Origin: Roseateles puraquae
GTDB lineage: Bacteria; Pseudomonadota; Gammaproteobacteria; Burkholderiales; Burkholderiaceae_C
Length of the DNA: 64,000 nucleotides
Direction: 5' to 3'
Assembly: GCF_002205845.1 (NCBI RefSeq)
Contig: NZ_NISI01000007.1
Span: forward strand, 124,001 to 188,000
Under the pieces are notes generated by a model. The model searched no databases and was not told the DNA's origin. It saw only the letters and a list, made by a program, of their open reading frames with translations. Below are positions 57,399 through 64,000 of this stretch, in pieces. The position numbers were made by a program, and so were the translations under genes. How positions within the stretch are numbered: position 1 is the stretch's first letter; each line of letters starts with the position of its first letter.

Positions 57399-58933
57399 GT
57401 CGAAGCCAGGCCCGCGAGGACTTGCTCGGCGGCCAACTGGCCCGACAGCGCCGCCATCGGCACCCCCGGCCCCGGGTGTACCGAGCCCCCGGCCAGATAC
57501 AGACCCGGCAGGCTGGTGCGGCCCGCCGGCCGGGCCTGAAAGCTCGCGCGCCAGCCCTGGCTCGCCGGGCCGTACAGCGCGCCCTGGCTGCCCGGGAAGC
57601 GCTGCGCGAAATCCTGCGGCCGCGTCAGCCGGGGCGGCCCGCTCAGCGTCACCCGCAGGCCGGCCTCGCGCAGGCGGCCCCACATCTGTGCTTCGCATCG
57701 TGCGATCTCCTCGTGAGTCAGGCCGCGCCCGTGGGCGTCGGCGGGGGCATTCACCAGGCACATCAGCCGCTCCGGGCGGCGCGGCCCCGGCCGGGGCGCG
57801 CGGGCCTGGCCGCTGCGGTCCTGGGCGCAGACGTAGACCGTCGGCGACGCCGGCAGGCTGCCCGCAGCGATGGCCTCGAACTCGGCCCGGTACCCCTGCG
57901 CCGGGCCGAAGAACACGTTGTGATGCGACAGCTCGAAGCCGCTCGCCTCGACTTCGGCATGCCAGGTCAGGGCGGACAGCGAGGGCTGCCCATGGGCCAG
58001 GTCTTGCGGCGCGTCCGGCCCGAGCAAGCCAGTCGTCAGCGCGCGGGCATCGCCATTGAAGACCACCGCATCCGCGGCCAGGGTCTCGCCATCGGCCAGC
58101 GCCACGCCGCTGATGCGCCCGTCCTGCACCAGGAGACGTTTCACCTCGGCGTTGCAGCGCAGCCGCACCCCTTGCTGCTGCCCGCAGCGCACCAGGGCCT
58201 GCGCCAGGCGCGCCATGCCGCCTTCGATCTGCCACACCGCCTCGCGCTCGACATGGGCCACCAGCATCAGCGTGGCCGGTGCCTCGAACGGGGAGGAGCC
58301 GCAGTAGGTGGCATAACGGCCAAACAGCTGGCGCAGCCGCGGGTCATGAAAGTAGCTGCCCAGCACCTGCCAGAGCGTCGAGAACGGTGAGATGCGCAGC
58401 AGCTGGCGCAGCCCGGGCAGGCCCTGCTGGCGCAGCACCCGCCAGGTGAGGGACAGCGGCGTGGGCCGGGCGCTGCGCATGAAGGGCCGGTCCAGCGTGG
58501 CGTAGACCTGCGCGCTGCGGGTACAGAAGGCTTCATAGCGCGCTGCCTCGGCCGGGCCGCTGAAGGCAGCGATGGCCGCCAGGCTCTGGGCCAGGTCGGC
58601 ATGCAGGTCCAGGCGCTCATCCGCGTTCCAGGCATGGCGCGCCAGCACGTCGCAGCGCTGCAGGTGCACGTGGCGGTCCAGCGATTCACCCAGGCGTTCG
58701 AACAGGGCATCGAACACCCAGCGCATGGTCAGCACCGTCGGGCCGCCATCCAGGCGAAGGGGGCCCAGTTCCACCGGCTGCATCTTGCCGCCCGGGCCAT
58801 CGGCGCGCTCCAGCAACTGCACGTCCAGCCCTTCGTGGGCCAGCAGCGCTGCGGCCGCCAGGCCGCCCACGCCCGCACCGACAACCACCACGCGGGGTGG
58901 CCGCAAGGGAGGCGACGGGTGGGTACGGCTCAT
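57350..58933 (-). CDS. crtD: Methoxyneurosporene dehydrogenase / 1-hydroxycarotenoid 3,4-desaturase CrtD
   Basis: A 527-residue FAD desaturase related to CrtI. FAD motif VVVVGAGVGGLAAAALLAHEGLDV; C-terminal desaturase signature LYLAGGSVHPGPGVPMAALSG. It introduces the 3,4 double bond after CrtC. Its last ~15 codons overlap the crtC homology region in another frame. It diverges from crtE over a 94-bp spacer with a PpsR site. Confidence 0.93.
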   Translation of the reverse strand: MSRTHPSPPLRPPRVVVVGAGVGGLAAAALLAHEGLDVQLLERADGPGGKMQPVELGPLRLDGGPTVLTMRWVFDALFERLGESLDRHVHLQRCDVLARHAWNADERLDLHADLAQSLAAIAAFSGPAEAARYEAFCTRSAQVYATLDRPFMRSARPTPLSLTWRVLRQQGLPGLRQLLRISPFSTLWQVLGSYFHDPRLRQLFGRYATYCGSSPFEAPATLMLVAHVEREAVWQIEGGMARLAQALVRCGQQQGVRLRCNAEVKRLLVQDGRISGVALADGETLAADAVVFNGDARALTTGLLGPDAPQDLAHGQPSLSALTWHAEVEASGFELSHHNVFFGPAQGYRAEFEAIAAGSLPASPTVYVCAQDRSGQARAPRPGPRRPERLMCLVNAPADAHGRGLTHEEIARCEAQMWGRLREAGLRVTLSGPPRLTRPQDFAQRFPGSQGALYGPASQGWRASFQARPAGRTSLPGLYLAGGSVHPGPGVPMAALSGQLAAEQVLAGLASTSRSRLVAMPGGMSTR

Positions 58934-58951
58934 TGACGCGACCTGGAGACG

Positions 58952-58969
58952 TGTCTATTCTGGTTGACA
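58952..58969. promoter_or_regulatory. PpsR palindrome between crtD and crtE
   Basis: TGTCTATTCTGGTTGACA is a full TGT-N12-ACA site and contains TTGACA as a possible -35 for crtE. No good -10 was found at the normal distance. Confidence 0.6.
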
Positions 58970-59027
58970 CAATGTAATGTAATTCGGCGGCTACAGGCGG
59001 CCGGGTCATCCATGAGCAAAGGCCGCT

Positions 59028-59915
59028 ATGCCGAATGAAGATCGGATCGAACGCGCCCTGCGGGCCAGCCTGGCCCCCAGCCTGCAGCCGGGCCATCCGC
59101 CCAAGCTGGCGGCGGCGATGCAGCACGCGGTCTTCCCCGGCGGTGCGCGCATCCGGCCGCAACTGACGCTGGCCGTCGCCCGGGCCTGTGGCGAAGACGA
59201 TGCGCAACTCACCGACGGCGTGGCCGCCGCCATCGAGCTGCTGCACTGCGCGTCCCTCGTGCATGACGACCTGCCCTGCTTCGATGCTGCCGAGACCCGG
59301 CGCGGCCGGCCCTCGGTGCACCGCGCGTTCGGCGAGCGGCTGGCGGTGCTGGCGGGCGATGCGCTGATCGTCGCCGCCTTCGAGGTGCTGGGGCGCACCA
59401 CGCGCCGCCACCTGTCGCGGCTGCCGGTGTTGCTCCGCACGGTGTCTCAGGGCGTGGGCATGCCGCTGGGCATCGTCGCCGGCCAGGCCTGGGAATGCGA
59501 GCCCCAGCTGTCGCTGGCCGACTACCAGCAGGCCAAGACCGGCGCGCTCTTCGCTGCCGCCACCATGGCCGGCGCGCAGGCGGCGGGGGCTGATGGCGAG
59601 CCCTGGCGCGCGCTGGGGGAACGGCTGGGCCAGACCTACCAGGTGGCCGACGACATCCGCGACGTGATGCTCGATGCCCAGGTGCTCGGCAAGCCCGGTG
59701 GCCAGGACGTGGCTCGCGACCGGCCAAGTTCGGCCCGTGCGCTGGGCCTGGAGGGCGCCATGGCCGAGTTCCAGCGGCTGGTGCAAGCCACGTTGCTCAG
59801 CGTGCCGGTGTGCCCAGGGGCGTCGCAGCTGCGTCAGATCATCCGCCACGAGGCCGATCGCCTGGTGCCGCAGCGGCTGACCGCCCAGGTCGCCGCGCTC
59901 GCGGCCCTGGCCTGA
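59028..59915 (+). CDS. crtE: Geranylgeranyl diphosphate synthase CrtE
   Basis: A 295-residue trans-prenyltransferase supplying GGPP for carotenoids and the bacteriochlorophyll tail. The first Asp-rich motif is VHDDLPCFDAAETRRGRPS (Asp80, Asp81, Asp86), the second DDIRD near residue 208. The ATG at 59028 is used; an out-of-frame ATG at 59012 encodes only MSKGRYAE before a stop that overlaps the crtE start. crtF follows 10 bp later. Confidence 0.94.
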   Translation: MPNEDRIERALRASLAPSLQPGHPPKLAAAMQHAVFPGGARIRPQLTLAVARACGEDDAQLTDGVAAAIELLHCASLVHDDLPCFDAAETRRGRPSVHRAFGERLAVLAGDALIVAAFEVLGRTTRRHLSRLPVLLRTVSQGVGMPLGIVAGQAWECEPQLSLADYQQAKTGALFAAATMAGAQAAGADGEPWRALGERLGQTYQVADDIRDVMLDAQVLGKPGGQDVARDRPSSARALGLEGAMAEFQRLVQATLLSVPVCPGASQLRQIIRHEADRLVPQRLTAQVAALAALA

Positions 59916-59925
59916 CGGGGCCGCC

Positions 59926-61101
59926 ATGCCAGCCACCAGCCCGCCGGCGGCCGTCGCGCCCGCGGCGCATTGGAGTGACGGGCTGCTGGCCTGGCGAGAC
60001 CGGTTGCTCGGCAGCGCCCGATTCCGGCACTGGGCCCAGGCCTTCCCGCTGACCCGATGGATTGCCCGGCGCCGTGCCGCCGAGGTGTTTGACCTGGTGG
60101 CGGGCTTCGTCTACTCACAAGTGCTGCTGGCCTGCGTGCAGCTGCGCCTGTTCGACCTGCTGCTGGCCGAGGGCCCGCAGACGGCCGCGGCGCTGGCGGC
60201 CCGCTGGCAGATGCCGCTGGCCCATGCCGAGCGGCTGCTGCGCGCGGCGGTGGCGCTGCGGCTGCTGCAGCACCGGGCGTACGGCCGTGTCGGCCTGGGC
60301 CCGCTGGGGGCGCCGCTGGCGGGTGATGCCGGCCTGGCGGCGATGGTGGAACACCACGCCGCCTTCTACCGCGACCTGGCGGATCCGCTGGCCCTGCTGC
60401 GCGGCGACACGGGCGTGCCTGCGGCGCTGCCTGGCGGCGGCTTGGCGGACTACTGGCCCTATGCCGGCACCGATGCCCCGCATGCCCTGCCGCCCGAGCG
60501 CCTGGCCGCCTACTCCGCCCTGATGGCCGCCTCGCAGCCGCTGGTGGCCGAGCAGGTGCTGCAGGCCTATCCGCTGCATCGGCATCGCCGGCTGCTCGAT
60601 GTGGGCGGTGGCAACGGCGCCTTCGCCTGCCGGGCGGCGCAGGCCGCGCCGGGCCTGCAGGTGCAGGTGTTCGACCTGCCCGGCGTGGCGGCACTGGCCC
60701 AGCAGCGCTTCGCCCAGGCCGGCCTGGCGGGCCGGTGCAGCGCGGTCGGCGGCGATTTCTTCCAGGATGCGCTGCCCGTCGGGGCGGATCTCGTCACCCT
60801 GCTGCGCGTGGTGCATGACCACGACGATGACCGCGTGCTGCGCCTGCTGAGTGCGGTGCGGCGGGCCCTGGTGCCCGGCGGCTGCCTGCTGCTGGCCGAG
60901 CCCCTGGCCGACACACCCGGCGCCGAGCGCATGGGCCACGCCTACTTCGGGTTCTACCTGCTGGCCATGGGGCGGGGTGAGCCCCGCAGCGAGGCGCGCC
61001 TGCGCGAACTGCTGGCCGAGGCGGGCTTCATTCAGGTGCAGCGGCTGGCAACGGCTGTGCCATTGCAGGCCAGCGCAGTCCTAGCGAAAACCCCCGAGTG
61101 A
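59926..61101 (+). CDS. crtF: Demethylspheroidene/1-hydroxycarotenoid O-methyltransferase CrtF
   Basis: A 391-residue SAM methyltransferase that methylates the 1-hydroxyl in spheroidene/spirilloxanthin synthesis. An N-terminal dimerisation winged-helix region (~60-160) is followed by the SAM motif LLDVGGGNGAF and the catalytic-type VVHDHDDDRVLRLL. Standard length for CrtF. Co-transcribed with crtE. Confidence 0.94.
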   Translation: MPATSPPAAVAPAAHWSDGLLAWRDRLLGSARFRHWAQAFPLTRWIARRRAAEVFDLVAGFVYSQVLLACVQLRLFDLLLAEGPQTAAALAARWQMPLAHAERLLRAAVALRLLQHRAYGRVGLGPLGAPLAGDAGLAAMVEHHAAFYRDLADPLALLRGDTGVPAALPGGGLADYWPYAGTDAPHALPPERLAAYSALMAASQPLVAEQVLQAYPLHRHRRLLDVGGGNGAFACRAAQAAPGLQVQVFDLPGVAALAQQRFAQAGLAGRCSAVGGDFFQDALPVGADLVTLLRVVHDHDDDRVLRLLSAVRRALVPGGCLLLAEPLADTPGAERMGHAYFGFYLLAMGRGEPRSEARLRELLAEAGFIQVQRLATAVPLQASAVLAKTPE

Positions 61102-61107
61102 AAACGG

Positions 61108-61147
61108 TGTAAAGCGCAGTTGACGTTTGTCAATGTAAGCGTAGGAT
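61108..61147 (+). promoter_or_regulatory. bchC promoter with PpsR-like palindrome
   Basis: TGTAAAGCGCAGTTGACG at 61108-61125 is a one-base variant of TGT-N12-ACA. TTGACG (61120-61125), 16 nt, TAGGAT (61142-61147), then 7 nt to the ATG of a 12-codon leader ORF. Confidence 0.6.
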
Positions 61148-61154
61148 GACTTTC

Positions 61155-61193
61155 ATGGATCCGAGAACTTTCACCGCCGTGGTGCACGCCTGA
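61155..61193 (+). CDS. 12-residue leader ORF before bchC
   Basis: Encodes MDPRTFTAVVHA and ends in TGATG, sharing one base with the bchC start. The first ATG after the putative promoter, so ribosomes would meet it first and reinitiate at bchC. The FTAVV string resembles LAVVI at the bchC N-terminus, so it may be a relic of a former start. Translation is unproven. Confidence 0.4.
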   Translation: MDPRTFTAVVHA

Positions 61194-62146
61194 TGAACAC
61201 GCTGGCCGTCGTCATCGAGCAGCCTGAGCGCCTCAGCCTGGCGCCGCTGCGCCTGCCCTCGCTGCAGGCTGGCGATGTGGTGGTGGAGGTCGAGTTCAGC
61301 GGCATCAGCACTGGCACCGAGCGCCTGATCTGGAACGGCACCATGCCGATGTTCCCGGGCATGGGCTACCCGCTGGTGCCAGGCTATGAGGCCGTGGGCC
61401 GGGTGATGGCGGTCGGGCCCGAGAGTGACAACTGGGTTGGCCAGCGGGTCTTCGTGCCAGGTGCGCGTTGCTTCGGCGAGGTGCGGGGTCTCTTTGGCGC
61501 CTCGGCCTCCCGGTTGGTGGTGCCGGGCGCCAAGGTGGTGCCGGTGGATGACAAGCTCGGCGAGCAGGCCGTGCTACTGGCGCTGGCTGCCACGGCTTAT
61601 CACAGCGTGGCCGGCGGGGGCGCAAGCCAACCCCACACGCCCCCCGACCTCATCGTCGGCCACGGCGTGCTCGGCCGCCTGCTGGCGCGCATGAATGTGG
61701 CAGCTGGCATCACCGACTTCACCGTCTGGGAAACCAACCCCGTGCGCATGGACGGCTCGGTCGGCTACCGCGTGATGCACCCGCAGGACGACAACCGCCG
61801 CGACTACCGAGCCATCTACGACGTCAGCGGCGATGCCGGCCTGCTCGACAGCCTCATCGGCCGCCTGGGCTTTGGCGGCGAAGTGGTGCTCGCGGGCTTC
61901 TATTCGCAGCCGCTGTCACTCAACTTCGCGCCCGCTTTCATGCGCGAGGCGCGCATTCGTGTCGCGGCCGAATGGAAGCGCCCCGACATGCAGGCCGTCA
62001 GCGCCCTGCTGCACGCCGGCCGGCTGTCGCTGGACGGCCTGCTCACCCACTGCGAACCGGCTGAGAACGCCGGCCTCGCCTACAGCCAGGCCTTCAACGA
62101 TGCCGGCTGCCTGAAGATGGTTCTGGATTGGAGACACCACGCATGA
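61193..62146 (+). CDS. bchC: 3-hydroxyethyl bacteriochlorophyllide a dehydrogenase BchC
   Basis: A 317-residue zinc-less medium-chain dehydrogenase-like enzyme oxidising the 3-(1-hydroxyethyl) group to acetyl. Conserved blocks EFSGISTGTERLIWNGTMP, YPLVPGYEAVGRV and LIVGHGVLGRLLAR are present. It opens the bchCXY(Z) operon leading to puf genes in purple bacteria and is coupled to bchX by ATGA. Confidence 0.95.
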   Translation: MNTLAVVIEQPERLSLAPLRLPSLQAGDVVVEVEFSGISTGTERLIWNGTMPMFPGMGYPLVPGYEAVGRVMAVGPESDNWVGQRVFVPGARCFGEVRGLFGASASRLVVPGAKVVPVDDKLGEQAVLLALAATAYHSVAGGGASQPHTPPDLIVGHGVLGRLLARMNVAAGITDFTVWETNPVRMDGSVGYRVMHPQDDNRRDYRAIYDVSGDAGLLDSLIGRLGFGGEVVLAGFYSQPLSLNFAPAFMREARIRVAAEWKRPDMQAVSALLHAGRLSLDGLLTHCEPAENAGLAYSQAFNDAGCLKMVLDWRHHA

Positions 62147-63162
62147 GCACCTCGACGATTCCGAGCGAGGCGCCGGTGCGCTTCCAGCCGCGTTCACAGG
62201 CGCTGCGTGACGAAGCCGCCATCGAGCCCGACGCGCCCGCCACCGGCCCGGTCACCAAGACCACGCAGATCATCGCGATCTACGGCAAGGGCGGCATCGG
62301 CAAGAGCTTCACGCTGGCCAACCTCAGCTACATGATGGCCCAGCAGGGCAAGAAGGTGCTGCTGATCGGCTGCGACCCCAAGAGCGACACCACCAGCCTG
62401 CTGTTCGGCGGCAAGGCCTGTCCCACCATCATCGAGACCAGCAGCAAGAAGAAGCTCGCCGGCGAAGCGGTGGCCATCGGCGACGTGTGCTTCAAGCGCG
62501 ACGGCGTCTATGCGATGGAACTCGGCGGCCCCGAGGTCGGCCGCGGCTGCGGCGGGCGCGGGATCATCCACGGCTTCGAGACGCTGGAGAAGCTCGGCTT
62601 CCACGACTGGGGCTTCGACTACGTGCTGCTGGACTTCCTCGGCGACGTGGTCTGCGGCGGCTTCGGCCTGCCGATCGCGCGTGACATGTGCCAGAAGGTC
62701 ATCGTCGTCGGGTCGAACGACCTGCAAAGCCTCTACGTCGCCAACAACGTCTGCAGCGCGGTGGAGTACTTCCGCAAGCTCGGCGGCAACGTGGGCGTGG
62801 CCGGCATGGTCATCAACAAGGACGACGGCACCGGCGAGGCGGCCGCCTTCGCCAAGAACGCCGGCATCCCGGTGCTGGCTGCCATCCCGGCCAACGAAGA
62901 CATCCGCCGCAAGAGCGCCAGCTACGAAATCATCGGCAAGCCCGAGGGCGAATGGGGCCCGCTGTTCGCCGAGCTGGCTCAGAACGTGGCCGATGCGCCG
63001 CCGCAGCGCCCCCGCCCGCAGACGCAGGACGAACTGCTGGGCTTGTTCTCGGCCGAGGTGACGGGGCGCGACTTCCAGATGGAGCCGGCCACGGTGTTCG
63101 ACATGGTGGGCCGCGCCGACCTCGCGAAGCCCAGCCTCGAAGTCGTCTACGACCAGGCCTGA
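62143..63162 (+). CDS. bchX: Chlorophyllide a reductase iron protein BchX
   Basis: A 339-residue nitrogenase-reductase-like ATPase, electron donor of the chlorophyllide a oxidoreductase (COR) that reduces ring B. P-loop [17 protein letters not shown]; cluster cysteines in GRGCGGRG and [14 protein letters not shown] 62143 overlaps bchC. Resembles BchL but with a longer N-terminus, as is normal. Confidence 0.96.
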   Translation: MSTSTIPSEAPVRFQPRSQALRDEAAIEPDAPATGPVTKTTQIIAIYGKGGIGKSFTLANLSYMMAQQGKKVLLIGCDPKSDTTSLLFGGKACPTIIETSSKKKLAGEAVAIGDVCFKRDGVYAMELGGPEVGRGCGGRGIIHGFETLEKLGFHDWGFDYVLLDFLGDVVCGGFGLPIARDMCQKVIVVGSNDLQSLYVANNVCSAVEYFRKLGGNVGVAGMVINKDDGTGEAAAFAKNAGIPVLAAIPANEDIRRKSASYEIIGKPEGEWGPLFAELAQNVADAPPQRPRPQTQDELLGLFSAEVTGRDFQMEPATVFDMVGRADLAKPSLEVVYDQA

Positions 63163-63177
63163 CGCACCGAGCCCGCC

Positions 63178-64000
63178 ATGAGCAACTGCCACGCTTCCGT
63201 CGAACGCGCCCAGGCCGACAGCACGGCCACGCGCGACACGCTCGAGCGCTACGCGGCCGACTACCCCAAGGGCCCGCACGACCAGCCGCAGAGCATGTGC
63301 CCGGCCTTTGGCTCGCTGCGCGTGGGGCTGCGCATGCGCCGCACGGCCACCATCCTCAGCGGCTCGGCCTGCTGCGTCTACGGGCTCACGTTCACCTCGC
63401 ATTTCTACGGAGCCAAGCGCAGCGTCGGGTATGTGCCCTTCAACAGCGAGAGCCTGGTGACGGGCAAGCTGTTCGAAGACATCCGCGACGCGGTGCATGC
63501 CCAGGCCGACCCGGACAAGCTCGACACCCTGGTCGTCATCAACCTGTGCGTGCCCACCGCCAGCGGCGTGCCGCTGCAGCTGCTGCCCAAGGTCATCAAC
63601 GGGGTGCGCATCATCGGCATCGATGTGCCTGGCTTCGGCGTACCCACCCACGCCGAGGCCAAGGACGTGCTGGCCGGCGCCATGCTGCAGCGGGCGAGCA
63701 GCGAGGCCGAGGCCGGCCCGGTGACCGCACCCAAAGGCTGGCGCGAGCAGGGCCTGGACAGCGCCCGCACCGTCAGCCTGCTGGGTGAACTCTTCCCGGC
63801 CGACCCGATGGTCATCGGTGGTCTATTGGCGCCACTGGGCCTGAAGACCGGCCCGGTCGTGCCCACGCGTGAATGGCGCGAGCTCTATGCCGCGCTGGAT
63901 TGCACCGTGGCCGCGGCCATCCATCCCTTCTACACCGCCAGCGTTCGCGAGCTGCAGGCCGCCGGGCGCCCGGTGGTGGGCTCCGCACCCGTGGGCGCCG
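63178..64000 (+). CDS. bchY: Chlorophyllide a reductase subunit Y, 3' end cut by the window
   Basis: The frame starts at ATG 63178 (MSNCHASVERA), 15 bp after bchX, and stays open to the window edge; 274 codons are visible. BchY pairs with BchZ in the COR catalytic heterotetramer. Cluster-ligand cysteines occur in SMCPAFGSLR, GSACCVYGLTF and VINLCVPTAS, and GIDVPGFGVPTHAEAKD is conserved. The rest, and presumably bchZ and puf, lie beyond the edge. Confidence 0.94.
   Translation, partial: MSNCHASVERAQADSTATRDTLERYAADYPKGPHDQPQSMCPAFGSLRVGLRMRRTATILSGSACCVYGLTFTSHFYGAKRSVGYVPFNSESLVTGKLFEDIRDAVHAQADPDKLDTLVVINLCVPTASGVPLQLLPKVINGVRIIGIDVPGFGVPTHAEAKDVLAGAMLQRASSEAEAGPVTAPKGWREQGLDSARTVSLLGELFPADPMVIGGLLAPLGLKTGPVVPTREWRELYAALDCTVAAAIHPFYTASVRELQAAGRPVVGSAPVGA

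Overview
This is a GC-rich window from a purple phototrophic betaproteobacterium, most likely in the Rubrivivax/Roseateles/Ideonella part of the Burkholderiales. The indicators are a dense photosynthesis gene cluster (PGC) in the order bchFNBHLM-lhaA-puhABC-acsF-puhE, the regulators ppaA and ppsR, an aerobic AcsF cyclase, a HiPIP electron carrier inside the cluster, and glutamyl-tRNA reductase (hemA) beside the crt genes. No tRNA, rRNA, insertion sequence or CRISPR array was seen.

Region 1 (1-17.0 kb) is the edge of a type III secretion (T3SS) locus with secreted-protein genes. It opens with the C-terminal part of the export switch protein SctU (NPTH self-cleavage site) and a FliO-like protein, overlapped by a GNAT acetyltransferase. 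An unusual array of exported proteins follows: three beta-propeller proteins interleaved with three related helical proteins (DUF6683-like). On the minus strand lie three probable effectors: a LysM-RES-glycine-zipper protein, a double-LysM NlpC/P60-type hydrolase, and a NopE1-like DUF1521 protein with the GDPH autocleavage motif. The first two are followed by candidate partner or immunity genes. A ~90-bp partly palindromic element recurs upstream of exactly these three genes.

Region 2 (17.0-22.6 kb) is a Gabija-like defence module: an OLD-family ATPase/TOPRIM nuclease overlapping a UvrD-like helicase. A frameshifted remnant of a 24-residue tandem-repeat gene follows it.

Region 3 (22.6-64 kb) is the PGC. 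A 12-gene minus-strand operon (bchF to puhE) makes chlorophyllide and bacteriochlorophyllide intermediates and assembles the reaction centre and LH1. It diverges from ppaA-ppsR, then bchG-pucC-like-bchP-orf-hip-DUF3422-bchI-bchD. A vapBC toxin-antitoxin pair and a VOC protein interrupt the cluster before bchO. The carotenoid block is crtI-crtB-hemA-small membrane protein, a serine hydrolase, then bciA, crtC and crtD on the minus strand, then crtE-crtF. The window ends in bchC-bchX-bchY, cut inside bchY. Palindromes of the PpsR/CrtJ type (TGT-N12-ACA or one-base variants) lie before bchF/ppaA, bchG, crtI/bchO, crtD/crtE and bchC, so the PpsR encoded here probably represses all of these units when oxygen is present, with PpaA as its antagonist.

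Most PGC genes overlap by 4 bp (ATGA or GTGA), indicating translational coupling. crtA, bchE, bchJ and pucBA are not in the window; pufBALM and bchZ may lie beyond the right edge.
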